From the NCBI GenBank assembly GCA_022649055.1, contig JALCNL010000016.1:1-35722 (forward strand): DNA of 35,722 bases, given 5' to 3'. Both the position numbers and the translations under genes were made by a program. The stretch is from Megasphaera sp. (GTDB lineage: Bacteria; Bacillota; Negativicutes; Veillonellales; Megasphaeraceae). This document shows, piece after piece, positions 23,653 through 33,608 of the stretch. The notes below the pieces were generated by a model that had not been told where the DNA came from, made no database searches, and saw only the letters and a program-made list of their open reading frames with translations. The stretch's first letter is position 1. Each line of letters opens with the position of its first letter.

Positions 23653-25095
23653 TCATCCTCTATCTAACATATTAATATACAATTCTTCGTATCTATCAGC
23701 CGACTTACGCCAGCCGTATTTGCTTGTCATCGCATTATGAACGAGATACTTCCATAAATGAGAATCGGCATAATAACTTAACGCTCGTTTCACTGTAAAC
23801 AATAATTCATGGGCATTAAAATTTTGAAAATTTAATCCGTTTCCTGTATTCGTATATTTGTCAAAAGGAATAATCGTATCTTTTAATCCTCCTGTTTCTC
23901 TGACAACAGGAATAGTTCCATATTTCAAAGCAATAAGTTGACTCAGTCCACAAGGTTCATATCGTGAGGGCATGATAAATAAATCTGCCGCTGCATATAC
24001 ACAATGAGCTAATCCTTCATCAAAAAGAATATTTGCCGAAACTTTTGTCGGATTATGCTGGGCTAAATGACGAAACCCCTCCTCATACGGCCAATCGCCA
24101 GTACCTAAAATAATGAGCTGTACCTCTTCCATCATCAATTCATCCATAATACGCATTATTAAATCCATCCCCTTATCTTCAATAAGACGGGATACAATAG
24201 CAAGCATAGGAATATTACGATTGACGGGAAGTCCCAGACGTTCCTGCAAAGATTCTTTATTAGCAGCTTTACGGCTGAACACGTTGCTTTTGGTATAGGT
24301 AAAAGGAATAAACGGATCTTTTGCCGGATTATATATTGTTTCATCAAGCCCATTGATAATCCCGGTCAGTCTATGCTTACACAGGCGAATATAGCTATCC
24401 AACTTTTCGCCAAAATAAGGGTATGCAATTTCTTGTGCGTATGTCTGACTCACGGTAGTAATATGATCAGCGTACACCATACCGGCTTTCATATAATTAA
24501 CACATCCGTCACATTCAAGATTTCCGTTATCAAAAAGTTTTCGCGGCAACCCCATTATATCCTCTACTACAGATGGAGAAAATATCCCTTGATATTTTAA
24601 ATTATGGATCGTATAAACAACTTTCATATTTTTATAATAAGAATCTCGATAAAAGTCTTCTTTTAGAAAAACACCGATAAGGCCTGTATGCCAATCATTA
24701 CAGTGAATGATATCCGGCTGAAATCCGATTTTTGGCAGCATTGCCAAAACTGCCCGGCTATAATACGCAAACCGTTCTGCATCATCATCAAAACCATACA
24801 AACGATCTCGTTTAAAATATTGTTCATTATCAATAAAATAAACGGTCATTCCACTCTTTTCAATTTTTTCAACGCCATAATATAATTGACGCCAAGCTAA
24901 ATTTACAACACCATGGTACACTTCCTGCATTTCATCGTTGTAAGAATCGGGAATTTGGCTATATTTAGGAATCACCAGACGAACATCCATTCCCTTAGAT
25001 GCCAATACGTTTGGCAATGCGCCCATAACATCTGCTAACCCGCCGGTTTTAACAAATGGCACTGCTTCAGAAGCAACAAATAAAACTTTAATCAT
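23653..25095 (-). CDS. glgA: Glycogen synthase (ADP-glucose dependent)
   Basis: GlgA adds glucose from ADP-glucose to the non-reducing end of alpha-1,4 glucan (GT5 family). The 480-residue protein has the N-terminal VLFVASEAVPFVKTGGLADV with the ADP-glucose-binding KTGGL motif at 16-20, FHxNDWH-type sequence IIHCNDWHTGL, TIHNLKYQGIF, and the C-terminal PSRYEPCGLSQLIALKYGTIPVVRETGGL nucleotide-binding region. Length is normal for bacteria. The start is the ATG at 25095, six bases after AGAGGTG; a GTG nine bases upstream lies inside that site. It follows glgB after 75 bases and precedes the fusion enzyme, with a hairpin between. Confidence 0.97.
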   Translation of the reverse strand: MIKVLFVASEAVPFVKTGGLADVMGALPNVLASKGMDVRLVIPKYSQIPDSYNDEMQEVYHGVVNLAWRQLYYGVEKIEKSGMTVYFIDNEQYFKRDRLYGFDDDAERFAYYSRAVLAMLPKIGFQPDIIHCNDWHTGLIGVFLKEDFYRDSYYKNMKVVYTIHNLKYQGIFSPSVVEDIMGLPRKLFDNGNLECDGCVNYMKAGMVYADHITTVSQTYAQEIAYPYFGEKLDSYIRLCKHRLTGIINGLDETIYNPAKDPFIPFTYTKSNVFSRKAANKESLQERLGLPVNRNIPMLAIVSRLIEDKGMDLIMRIMDELMMEEVQLIILGTGDWPYEEGFRHLAQHNPTKVSANILFDEGLAHCVYAAADLFIMPSRYEPCGLSQLIALKYGTIPVVRETGGLKDTIIPFDKYTNTGNGLNFQNFNAHELLFTVKRALSYYADSHLWKYLVHNAMTSKYGWRKSADRYEELYINMLDRG

Positions 25096-25170
25096 AGGTA
25101 ACACCTCTTTTCAAAAATTTTCTATGATTGAAATTTTAAAGAATTATTGTATGTACTATCACATTATTCT

Positions 25171-27093
25171 TTATATTTTTTCTGTTCCATTATCAGTTAT
25201 TTCCGACTGCATCTTTAGGTATATAACAGCTAATGGCGGTAATGTCAACACCATAGATTGATTTTGCCCATGCATAGGAATGTCTTCACTGACAAAAGCA
25301 TCTGTGTTACATACATCAGAACCCCCAAACCGTTCCGCGTCACTATTAAACACTTCTGCATATACCCCTTTTTCCGGAACACCCACTCGATAGGAATGAC
25401 GAACAATGGGTGTAAAATTACAGAGGACAACAGTCATCAGATTATTTTCCCTGCCCCTGCGATAAAAGGCAATCACGCTATTATTACAATCATCGCAGCT
25501 AATCCACGAAAAGCCGGACCATTCACAGTCTTCCTGCCAGAACTCCTGATGTTCCAGATAATATGCATTGAGTTCTCTCACATAATCATGCAGCGCATGG
25601 TGCATCGGATATTCTAATAAATGCCAATCTAAACTATCATTATATTTCCATTCAATAAATTGTCCAAAATCACATCCCATAAAGAGCAGTTTTTTCCCCG
25701 GGTGAGCCATCCAGTAGGCATAAAAAGCTCGTAACCCAGCAAATTTCTGCCAATAATCTCCCGGCATTTTATTTAATAAAGAACGTTTTCCATGAACAAC
25801 TTCATCGTGTGATAAGGGTAAAATGAAATTTTCTGAAAAAGCATAACATAAGGAAAACGTAACCAAATTATGATTTTCCTTTCGATATATGGGATCCAGA
25901 GACATATATTTTAACATATCGTTCATCCAGCCCATATTCCATTTATAGTTAAATCCCAGACCGCCCACATCGACCGGTTTCGTGACAAGAGGCCATGCAG
26001 ATGATTCTTCCGCTATCATCAGTGTCTGTGGTATCGCCGCAAAAACAGCGGTATTTAACTTATGCAAAAAATCAATGGCATCAAGATTTTCGCGCCCGCC
26101 ATAGGCATTAGACTGCCAGGGACCGGCACCATGGCCGTAATCAAGATACAGCATGTTAGCAACAGCATCAATACGCAAGCCATCAAGGTGAAATTGCGTA
26201 AGCCAGAAAAGTGCATTCGATATAAGGAAACTTTGCACTTCCGTACGACCGTAATCAAAATTCATCGTATCCCATTCTTGATTTTCCGCTAATAATTCAT
26301 TTTCCGATTCATACACCGGTTGTCCATCAAAGAAGCGAAGTCCCTGCGCATCACGACAGTAATGTCCGGGAACCCAATCCAAAATAACCCCGATATGATT
26401 GCGGTGACATAAATCGACAAAATACATAAAATCTTCAGGATTGCCGTACCGGCTTGTTACTGAAAAATAACCGGTAATCTGATATCCCCAAGATCCGTCA
26501 AAAGGATATTCACACAAGGGCATGAGTTCAATGTGAGTATAGTTCATATCTTTTACATACGCGACTACCTGCTGTGCTATTTCACGATATGTCAATACAT
26601 CGCCTGCCGCGTTACGGCGCCAGGATCCAAGATGCATTTCATAGATAAGCATGGGATTTTTGTAAGAGTCATAGTTTTGGCAATCCCGCTGCCAATTTTT
26701 GTCTTTCCAATGGTAGTGAAGTTTCGTCAATTTTGAAGCCGTTCCCGGACGCAGTTCTGACGCAAAGGCATACGGATCACTTTTAAGGATCACATCTCCC
26801 GAAGATGTTGTAATGGCATATTTATATATATCGCCTTCCTGCAATCCTTCAATATAAGCAACCCAGATGCCATTTCCATAGGAAGAAGCTGCCATCCTAT
26901 CCATCCGGTCATCCCAATTATTAAAATCACCGACAACACTCACCTGCTGTGCATGAGGTGCCCATACGGCAAAACGAACACAGGATTTGCGCTTATAAGA
27001 CGTGAAATGTGCACCGAATAAACGGTAGCTGCTGTAATTTGTACCCTGGTGATATAAAAATGTACTGTAGTCATCGATTGCACTTAATTTCAT
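25171..27093 (-). CDS. glgB: 1,4-alpha-glucan branching enzyme
   Basis: GlgB makes the alpha-1,6 branches of glycogen. The 640-residue protein has a CBM48 domain (FAVWAPHAQQVSVVGDFNNWD, about 41-61), then a GH13 barrel with YEMHLGSW, the catalytic triad D309 (GLRIDAVANM), E362 (MIAEESSAW) and D430 (LSHDEVVHGKRS), and a beta-sheet C-terminal domain. ILDWVPGHY and ENLDAIDFL are typical of GlgB. It lacks the extra N-terminal module of the longest (about 730-residue) forms, as in Bacillus-type enzymes. The ATG at 27093 follows GGAGGGG. It begins 17 bases after glgP ends, so the two are closely coupled. Confidence 0.96.
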   Translation of the reverse strand: MKLSAIDDYSTFLYHQGTNYSSYRLFGAHFTSYKRKSCVRFAVWAPHAQQVSVVGDFNNWDDRMDRMAASSYGNGIWVAYIEGLQEGDIYKYAITTSSGDVILKSDPYAFASELRPGTASKLTKLHYHWKDKNWQRDCQNYDSYKNPMLIYEMHLGSWRRNAAGDVLTYREIAQQVVAYVKDMNYTHIELMPLCEYPFDGSWGYQITGYFSVTSRYGNPEDFMYFVDLCHRNHIGVILDWVPGHYCRDAQGLRFFDGQPVYESENELLAENQEWDTMNFDYGRTEVQSFLISNALFWLTQFHLDGLRIDAVANMLYLDYGHGAGPWQSNAYGGRENLDAIDFLHKLNTAVFAAIPQTLMIAEESSAWPLVTKPVDVGGLGFNYKWNMGWMNDMLKYMSLDPIYRKENHNLVTFSLCYAFSENFILPLSHDEVVHGKRSLLNKMPGDYWQKFAGLRAFYAYWMAHPGKKLLFMGCDFGQFIEWKYNDSLDWHLLEYPMHHALHDYVRELNAYYLEHQEFWQEDCEWSGFSWISCDDCNNSVIAFYRRGRENNLMTVVLCNFTPIVRHSYRVGVPEKGVYAEVFNSDAERFGGSDVCNTDAFVSEDIPMHGQNQSMVLTLPPLAVIYLKMQSEITDNGTEKI

Positions 27094-27110
27094 AATGTCC
27101 CCTCCAAAAC

Positions 27111-29549
27111 CTACGTACTTTCAACAGGTTTAATATGCCAAATATCACGTGCATATTGCCGAATCGTCCGATCACTGGAAAAAAATCCCGAATGTGCTAT
27201 ATTTACGGCACTAGACTGAAGCCATTTATAGTGATTTTGATAACGGCAGCCGATATTTTTCTGTGCCTCGCAATACGAATCAAAATCTTTCAGCACAAAA
27301 TATTCATCATTTCGATCCAAAAGAGAATCATATAACATTTGGAAAGCATAATTGCCGTTTCCCAACGAACCATCTACTAAATGTGTCAAAAGCATGCGAA
27401 TGTGCTCATTTGTACGATATAAATCCCAAGATGAATATCCGCCGTGAACATAATACTTCATCACTTCATCGGCCCGCAGTCCAAAAATAACACAGTTATC
27501 GTCACCTACTTCATGATGAATTTCTACGTTAGCGCCATCCATAGTCCCTAATGTAATAGCTCCATTCATCATAAACTTCATATTGCCGGTTCCGGAAGCT
27601 TCTTTACCGGCCGTAGAAATTTGTTCGCTTACATCGGCTGCCGGAAATAAAAGTTGAGCTAAAGAAACATTATAATTTTCTAAAAACAGTACTTTTAATT
27701 TTCCCTCCAAACTATGATCCCCATTAATCATTTTACTAACTACATTAATGAGTTTAATCGTCATTTTTGCTTCGCCATACCCTGCCGCAGCTTTTCCGCC
27801 AAATAAATATGTGCGCGGAACGATATCCATGTTCGGATTCTCTTTTAATGCATAATACAGATTGAGAATATGGAGAATATTCAACAGTTGACGCTTATAC
27901 AGATGGAATCGTTTAATTTGTATATCAAATACAGACTCTGTATCAATTTGCTGTCCATATTCCGTTCTGATATAGGATGCAAGTATATTTTTGCGTGTTC
28001 TTTTTACTTGATCCAATTGTTCCAGAAAAGCAGCATCTGATGCATATGCTGCTAGATTTATCATATGTTCGGGATGTTTACGCCATGTATTTCCGATAGC
28101 TGAATCGATAAGCTGTGCCAGCTGTGGATTGGACTGAATCAACCATCGCCGATGAGACACTCCGTTTGTCTTATTATTGAAACGTTCGGGAAAGCAGCTA
28201 TAGAATGCATGCAACGTAGATTCCTTCAATATTTGCGAGTGAATTTCCGCCACCCCATTAATACTATGACTTCCCAATACGGCAAGATGAGCCATATGAA
28301 CCTGATTATCCCAAAGGATAGCCACTTCACGCGCTTTTGCCTCATCGCCGGGATTTTTATTCCGTACCTGCTGCAGCCATCGCTTGTTTAATTCTTCTAT
28401 GATTAAATAGATGCGCGGCAGTAATTCTTTAAACAGGGGAATGGACCAGCGCTCCATTGCTTCCGGCAAAATAGTATGATTGGTATAGGCTACAACTTCC
28501 GTGGTAATATCCCATGCCGTTTCCCACGGCAGCCCTTCTTCGTCCATAAAAATCCGCATTAATTCAGGTATAACCAAAGCGGGATGCGTATCATTGATAT
28601 GAATGGCCACATAGTGCCCAAATACTTTAATATTAGGGCTTATCTTCTGCTTAAAATGCCGGACTATACTTTGGACGCCGGCAGAGACCATAAAGTACTC
28701 CTGCATAAGCCGTAACCTGCGGCCTTCTTCCGTACTGTCTTCCGGATACAAAAAGCGAGAAATAAGCTGTACATTATCTTTATAGCGAAATGCCTCATGT
28801 CGATTTCCTTTGGCCAAGACACGATATACATCTTCTCGGGTATATTCGGCACGCCATAACCGCAATGTATTGACGGTATCATTATGATAGCCAACCATAG
28901 GCACATCATACGGCACAGCACGGACAGAGTGATAATTTTCGTATACGCATTCCAAGTTTCCCTCACCGTCAGGACGCATATACGCATTGCCGCTAAAACA
29001 TACATTGACCGCCTTATCTACTTTCTTCACTTCCCACGGATAGCCATCTACCAGCCAATTATCCGGAAGTTCAACTTGTTGTCCATCCACAATACGTTGA
29101 TTAAACAACCCATATTGATAGCGGATACTACATCCATGACCGGGCAAACGAAGAGCTGCCAAAGAATCTGCAAAACACGCTGCAAGACGGCCTAATCCTC
29201 CATTCCCCAATCCCGGATCTCGTTCTTCCGGTATAATAGCATCCAAATCCCAACCCAAATCATGCAATCCTTCGCGGCAAACTGTTTCCATATCAACACC
29301 AATCAAATTTGACTGCAGTAATCTTCCCAATAAAAATTCAATCGAAAAATAATATACTTGTTTAACTTTCTTTTCTACATACATCTTATTGGTTTTAATC
29401 CAATCTTCACTTATTAAATCACGAATCATAAATGCAACGGTCTGATATACTTCGTTTGGTATAAGGTCGCGCACATCTTTTTCCCATGCTACATGAGATT
29501 TACGAATAAATATTTTTTTGAATTCTTCTTTATCTTTCCATTTCTTCAT
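27111..29549 (-). CDS. glgP: Glycogen/maltodextrin phosphorylase
   Basis: GlgP releases glucose-1-phosphate from glucan ends using phosphate and PLP (GT35). Landmarks are EFLLGRLLQSNLIG, DPGLGNGGLGRLAACFADSLA, HINDTHPAL, NGVSHRRWL, RIxxFHxYKRQLLN-type sequence IKRFHLYKRQLLN, and the PLP site ASGTGNMKFMMNGA with its lysine. At 812 residues it is full length. The start is taken as the ATG at 29549 (MKKWKDKE), seven bases after AGAGG; the frame stays open 14 codons further to a TTG that overlaps glgD and lacks a site. No N-terminal extension suggests allosteric phosphorylation. It sits 19 bases after glgD, so breakdown is co-encoded with synthesis. Confidence 0.96.
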   Translation of the reverse strand: MKKWKDKEEFKKIFIRKSHVAWEKDVRDLIPNEVYQTVAFMIRDLISEDWIKTNKMYVEKKVKQVYYFSIEFLLGRLLQSNLIGVDMETVCREGLHDLGWDLDAIIPEERDPGLGNGGLGRLAACFADSLAALRLPGHGCSIRYQYGLFNQRIVDGQQVELPDNWLVDGYPWEVKKVDKAVNVCFSGNAYMRPDGEGNLECVYENYHSVRAVPYDVPMVGYHNDTVNTLRLWRAEYTREDVYRVLAKGNRHEAFRYKDNVQLISRFLYPEDSTEEGRRLRLMQEYFMVSAGVQSIVRHFKQKISPNIKVFGHYVAIHINDTHPALVIPELMRIFMDEEGLPWETAWDITTEVVAYTNHTILPEAMERWSIPLFKELLPRIYLIIEELNKRWLQQVRNKNPGDEAKAREVAILWDNQVHMAHLAVLGSHSINGVAEIHSQILKESTLHAFYSCFPERFNNKTNGVSHRRWLIQSNPQLAQLIDSAIGNTWRKHPEHMINLAAYASDAAFLEQLDQVKRTRKNILASYIRTEYGQQIDTESVFDIQIKRFHLYKRQLLNILHILNLYYALKENPNMDIVPRTYLFGGKAAAGYGEAKMTIKLINVVSKMINGDHSLEGKLKVLFLENYNVSLAQLLFPAADVSEQISTAGKEASGTGNMKFMMNGAITLGTMDGANVEIHHEVGDDNCVIFGLRADEVMKYYVHGGYSSWDLYRTNEHIRMLLTHLVDGSLGNGNYAFQMLYDSLLDRNDEYFVLKDFDSYCEAQKNIGCRYQNHYKWLQSSAVNIAHSGFFSSDRTIRQYARDIWHIKPVEST

Positions 29550-29568
29550 GCGCATACCTCTCTTTACA

Positions 29569-30681
29569 TCAGATAACCGAATATTTTCCAATACATAAAG
29601 GCATTTGTTTTGTCCCCGTCAGCACAGCTTCTGACTGAATAATTGCATTTTTGTCACAAATAACATAGTTTAGCTGTGCATCATCACCAACGGCAGAGTG
29701 CTGCATAATGATACTGTTACGTATGACCGCATTTTTTCCCACACGGACTTTGCGAAAAAGAATGCTGTTTTCTACCCGGCCTTCAATAATACAGCCATTC
29801 GCTACCAGTGAGTTATTTACAGCGGATTCCTCCATATATTTGGCCGGAGCTTCATCTTTTATTTTTGTATATATCCGCCTTTCTCCATCAAGAAAGAGAC
29901 TGCGCCATTTTTTTACATCCAGTAATTCCATATTCGCATTAAAATACGCAGGAACGGAATGAATACAAGCCGTATAGCCTTGATAATTAAAACCGAAAAC
30001 GCGCAGCCGGTCAATGTTTCTTTTTAAAATATCCGTCAATATGAATTTATACCCTTTGGCATATGCCAGACGGACAGATCGATTAAATATTTCACAATCA
30101 ATCAAGATTCCGCGCATATAGACATTTTCACCGCTTTTCACATGCGTTTTAGGAGTTATCTCCGTAATACGGTCTTTATCATCTGTATCAAGTATATAAA
30201 AATTGCCAGTTATATCTGTTGCCGGGTGGTGATAAATTACAGTCACATCGGCATTATGCCGACGATGGAAATGAAGAACCTTTTCATAGTCTATATTTTG
30301 TACATAGTCACTGCGCGTAATCAGGATATAAGGTTGTACCGCCCGCTCTACAAACGATAAATTATGATAATATGTACGAACATCCCCCTCCATAGGATGA
30401 ATAATATCTTGTGCTTCCAGCGGCAAGTAAAATAAGCCATCTCCCTTGCGGGCCAGATTCCAATCCTTAGCAGAACGTATGTGGTCTAATACAGAACGCG
30501 ATTCTGCAGAAAGAAGAATTCCTATATCCCCGATACCAGCGTTTACCATATTGGATAAAGTAAAATCAATAAGGCGAAATTTTCCGCCAAACGGCATAGT
30601 AGCTAATGGACGTCTTTCATTCAATTCGCGCAGCGGATTATCTTCCTGGAGATTTATCAATCCAATGATTTGGCTGCTCAT
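29569..30681 (-). CDS. glgD: Glucose-1-phosphate adenylyltransferase, GlgD subunit
   Basis: GlgD is the regulatory, usually inactive partner of GlgC in Firmicutes. The 370-residue sequence keeps the nucleotidyltransferase fold ([21 protein letters not shown]) and the left-handed beta-helix end ([35 protein letters not shown]). The N-terminal loop that in GlgC is [10 protein letters not shown] reads [19 protein letters not shown], so the key phosphate-binding glycines and arginine are missing. This fits a subunit that tunes GlgC and does not catalyse by itself. The ATG at 30681 overlaps the glgC stop in ATGA and is preceded by AAGGAGA, so translation is coupled. Confidence 0.94.
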   Translation of the reverse strand: MSSQIIGLINLQEDNPLRELNERRPLATMPFGGKFRLIDFTLSNMVNAGIGDIGILLSAESRSVLDHIRSAKDWNLARKGDGLFYLPLEAQDIIHPMEGDVRTYYHNLSFVERAVQPYILITRSDYVQNIDYEKVLHFHRRHNADVTVIYHHPATDITGNFYILDTDDKDRITEITPKTHVKSGENVYMRGILIDCEIFNRSVRLAYAKGYKFILTDILKRNIDRLRVFGFNYQGYTACIHSVPAYFNANMELLDVKKWRSLFLDGERRIYTKIKDEAPAKYMEESAVNNSLVANGCIIEGRVENSILFRKVRVGKNAVIRNSIIMQHSAVGDDAQLNYVICDKNAIIQSEAVLTGTKQMPLCIGKYSVI

Positions 30682-31844
30682 GCTATCACGTCTCCTTGTA
30701 TCTGTCCCTCACTCGCTTTTATCTTTTCATCGTTACCGACAACCATTACGGTACCATCGTCATTATGAACAACTGCATTACTTTGAATAATACATCTTTC
30801 GCCAATAATAGCTTTATCTACTACTGCATTTTTTTCAATACTTGTCCCCGGCATTAAAACGGAATTAGTCACCTTTGCACCTTCTTCAATAGTAACACCG
30901 TAAAAAACAACCGAACGTATCACCGTACCTAAAATTTGAGATCCCTCCCCTACAAGAGAGCTTCTGGCACTGCCATGCGGTCCAATGACATGAGGTGGCA
31001 GCGATTGACTGCCGGAATAAATACGCCAATCAGAATTATTCAGATCAAGAGGTGGATCATCGGCTAATAAATCCATATTCGCCTGCCACAAGCTTTCAAT
31101 GGTACCTACATCTTTCCAATATCCTTCAAAAGGATATGCATACAGCGGCAGATTTTGTGACAGCATCGCAGGAATAACATTCTTTCCAAAATCATGTTCT
31201 GAATGTATTTCCTTTGCATCCGCCATTAAATATGTTTTCAGGAGTTTTCGATTAAAAATATAAATTCCCATAGAAGCAAGATTGCTTTCCGGATGTATCG
31301 GCTTCTCCTGAAACTTACGTATTTTCATGTTATCGTCAGTCGTCATAATACCAAAACGGCTGGCATCGCTCCATGGGACACGAATCGTGCCAATAGTAAC
31401 ACCTGCATGATGTTTTTTATGAAATGCCAGCATTTTCGAATAGTCCATGGAATAAATATGATCGCCTGATAATACAAGAACATAATCGGAACCAATCATA
31501 TCCACAAAATTCATATTTTGATAAATAGCGTCAGCCGTTCCATGATACCAATTGGTTCCGTCATCTGTCATATAAGGCGGTAGCACAAAAGTTCCTCCAC
31601 GGTCAGAATCAAGATCCCAAGAACTTCCGTTTCCTACATACCAATTCAGTGCCAACGGTTGATATTGAGTTAAAATGCCGACTGTATCAATGCCGGAATG
31701 ACGGCAATTACTCAATGTAAAGTCAATAATGCGGTACTTTCCGCCAAACAGCAGTCCTGGTTTGGCTTGGTTTTTAGTAAGAACCCCCAAACGGCTTCCT
31801 TTTCCTCCGGCAAGTATCATGGCTAAACAATTAGATTTTCTCAT
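30678..31844 (-). CDS. glgC: Glucose-1-phosphate adenylyltransferase (ADP-glucose pyrophosphorylase), GlgC
   Basis: GlgC makes ADP-glucose from ATP and glucose-1-phosphate, the committed step of glycogen synthesis. The 388-residue protein has the catalytic loop [34 protein letters not shown], the substrate segments [13 protein letters not shown] and FQEKP, and the C-terminal beta-helix with [28 protein letters not shown]. The start is the ATG at 31844, seven bases after AGGAGG; the frame continues 22 codons upstream without any site or family likeness. It is the first gene of glgCDPBA-fusion, so committed synthesis leads the operon, and it overlaps glgD by 4 bases. Confidence 0.97.
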   Translation of the reverse strand: MRKSNCLAMILAGGKGSRLGVLTKNQAKPGLLFGGKYRIIDFTLSNCRHSGIDTVGILTQYQPLALNWYVGNGSSWDLDSDRGGTFVLPPYMTDDGTNWYHGTADAIYQNMNFVDMIGSDYVLVLSGDHIYSMDYSKMLAFHKKHHAGVTIGTIRVPWSDASRFGIMTTDDNMKIRKFQEKPIHPESNLASMGIYIFNRKLLKTYLMADAKEIHSEHDFGKNVIPAMLSQNLPLYAYPFEGYWKDVGTIESLWQANMDLLADDPPLDLNNSDWRIYSGSQSLPPHVIGPHGSARSSLVGEGSQILGTVIRSVVFYGVTIEEGAKVTNSVLMPGTSIEKNAVVDKAIIGERCIIQSNAVVHNDDGTVMVVGNDEKIKASEGQIQGDVIA

Positions 31845-31973
31845 AGAATTGCCTCCTGATTCCGAAAGACATACCGACTTGATACACATATTTTTAATTA
31901 TCAACTGCAATATTTGATATTTCCATTCTTCCCTTCTGACTTTTCGGTATTCTTTCCCTGATATATTATTTAA

Positions 31974-32013
31974 AAATTACGTTATAACGTGATTTATCTC
32001 TATATTTATTATA
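31974..32013 (-). promoter_or_regulatory. glg operon promoter region with a near-perfect 22-bp palindrome
   Basis: The gap 31845-32154 carries no gene. A perfect TATAAT (minus strand, 32008-32013) is the probable -10 of the glg operon, though no good -35 is seen. Just downstream, 31974-31995 is a 22-bp palindrome with one mismatched pair, core ACGTTATAACGT, covering about +6 to +27 of the predicted RNA. That is a good position for a repressor. A leader of about 155 bases follows, with a small inverted repeat TATCAA/TTGATA (31899-31919). The regulator is unknown and is not encoded nearby. Confidence 0.58.
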
Positions 32014-32080
32014 CACTAATAACGGTAAAAATGCGATAATACCAGTGATAATCTATATAGGAGCAGCAAATAATAAAATA

Positions 32081-32126
32081 AAAAAAAGATACCGAAAAAT
32101 AGTATAAAAATCTGGTATCTTTTTTT
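32081..32126 (-). terminator. Terminator of mltG-trmR-trhP-DUF4911
   Basis: A 13-bp stem (32081-32093 AAAAAAAGATACC with 32114-32126 GGTATCTTTTTTT) encloses a 20-base loop. It lies 28 bases after the DUF4911 stop and can act on both strands, insulating the glg promoter from the upstream operon. Confidence 0.85.
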
Positions 32127-32154
32127 ATATTGCATTTATGTTGCATAATAGTGC

Positions 32155-32382
32155 TTATATTATTTTAAGTTGATTTACATCAAGAAGTTCTACTCTAAAA
32201 GGCAGCGACATCAGTATTTCTTTCGTCAATTCTTTTGTATCGATAACAGTTCTTACAAATCCAATTCCTTTTTTGCCATCTAATGCGGTAACCACTCCCA
32301 AGTATTCGCAGCCTTCTATAATACGTGTTACAAACGTCATATTTTCTGGTTTTATACGGAAATAAACCCAATCGTGATTCAT
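32155..32382 (-). CDS. Small DUF4911 protein coupled to trhP
   Basis: A 75-residue cytosolic protein resembling DUF4911, a family often found next to U32 peptidase genes in anaerobic Firmicutes (from memory). Visible features are the start MNHDWVYFRIKPENMTFVTRIIEGCEYLGVVTALDGKKGIGFVRTV and a hydrophobic/charged C-terminal end; there is no signal peptide or membrane segment. The pattern of short alternating strands suggests a small alpha/beta fold. Its ATG overlaps the trhP stop codon as ATGA, so it is translated with trhP and may help it, for example as a binding or regulatory subunit. That role is inference. It is the last gene before the operon terminator. Confidence 0.82.
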   Translation of the reverse strand: MNHDWVYFRIKPENMTFVTRIIEGCEYLGVVTALDGKKGIGFVRTVIDTKELTKEILMSLPFRVELLDVNQLKII

Positions 32383-33608
32383 GACTCTGCCACCTTTCGG
32401 CGCATCATAGAATACGGCTGCAGCGGCGTATCAATATAAATACCCACCTTCATCTGCGGATGAGGCGCTACAGTAATAATCGCGTTCTTTTCATCAATCA
32501 TTTTTGTAATAATATGATGCACATTTTTCCCTCGAGGTTGTAAAAACTCAACGGTATCGCCAACTTTAAAATTATTGCGCTGTTCCAAATATACGATTTT
32601 TTTTTCTTTGTCATAGGAAGTAACAAGACCGATAAATTCATGTGTCTGTGTATTACTGGAGTGGCTGTATACTTGATCGGCTTCCGTTGGACGAGATACA
32701 GAAAACCCTTTCGTATATGGTCGGTGAGAAATCTTCTCCAATTCATCCAGCCATTCCTGTTTTACAGAAAAATGTTCAGGATCTCGTTCAAATGCATCCA
32801 AAGCTTCCCGATAAACTTTTACTACAGTAGCAACATAATGTACACTTTTCATACGTCCTTCTATTTTCAGACTACATAAGCCTGCCTCATATAATGCAGG
32901 CAAATAAGGAAGCAGGCACAAATCTTTCGAATTAAAAATATAGGTTCCCCTATCATCTTCCGTAACAGGAAAATATTGACCAGGCCGGGTTTCTTCAACA
33001 ATATTATATTTCCAGCGGCAGGCTTGCACACATTGGCCACGGTTAGAATCTCTGTTTTGTGTAAAATAATTACTCAATAAACAACGTCCGGAATAAGAAA
33101 TACACATAGCACCATGTACAAACCCTTCCAATTCAACCGGAACTTTTTCGTGAATAACTTTTATATCGGCAAGACTAACTTCTCTTGCCATAACCACACG
33201 TTTGGCACCGGCTTCCTGCCAGAATTTAGCCGATATCCAGTTTGTTGTATTCGCTTGCGTACTGATATGAACCGGCATCCGGGGAACAATTTTTCTGGCC
33301 AGATAAAACACACCCGGATCTGCCACTAAGATAGCATCTACCCCTATGCTGTCCAGATATTCCAAATATTCCGGCAAGCCTTTAAAATCATCATTATGAG
33401 GAAAAATATTAACGGTTACATGCACTTTCTTTTTCAAGGAATGTGCAAAAGAAACAGCCTCTCTTAGTTCTTCATCTGTAAAATTGCCGCTATAGGCACG
33501 CAATCCAAAAGCTTTCCCGCCTAAATAAACAGCATCGGCACCATAAAGCAATGCCATTTTCATTTTATCCATATTACCGGCAGGTGCCAATAATTCCATT
33601 TTCTGCAT
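32379..33608 (-). CDS. trhP: U32-family tRNA hydroxylation protein TrhP
   Basis: Annotated in many genomes as a U32 peptidase, but relatives (Escherichia TrhP, Bacillus YrrN/YrrO) form 5-hydroxyuridine at tRNA position 34. The 409-residue protein has the start MELLAPAGNMDKMKMALLYGADAVYLG, an HISTQANTTN segment, and the U32 signature EGFVHGAMCISYSGRCLLSNY. Cysteines C169, C176 and C193, with C197 or C231, form the expected Fe-S site. Bacillus has two such genes (P1, P2) where only this one is seen here. ATG at 33608 follows AAAGGA by seven bases. It overlaps trmR by 35 bases and DUF4911 by 4, marking one tightly coupled unit. Confidence 0.9.
   Translation of the reverse strand: MQKMELLAPAGNMDKMKMALLYGADAVYLGGKAFGLRAYSGNFTDEELREAVSFAHSLKKKVHVTVNIFPHNDDFKGLPEYLEYLDSIGVDAILVADPGVFYLARKIVPRMPVHISTQANTTNWISAKFWQEAGAKRVVMAREVSLADIKVIHEKVPVELEGFVHGAMCISYSGRCLLSNYFTQNRDSNRGQCVQACRWKYNIVEETRPGQYFPVTEDDRGTYIFNSKDLCLLPYLPALYEAGLCSLKIEGRMKSVHYVATVVKVYREALDAFERDPEHFSVKQEWLDELEKISHRPYTKGFSVSRPTEADQVYSHSSNTQTHEFIGLVTSYDKEKKIVYLEQRNNFKVGDTVEFLQPRGKNVHHIITKMIDEKNAIITVAPHPQMKVGIYIDTPLQPYSMMRRKVAES

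Noticed and set aside
29551-29591. A TTG start for GlgP 14 codons upstream of the chosen ATG
   Set aside because: It overlaps the glgD stop region and has no ribosome binding site; the chosen ATG follows AGAGG at normal spacing.
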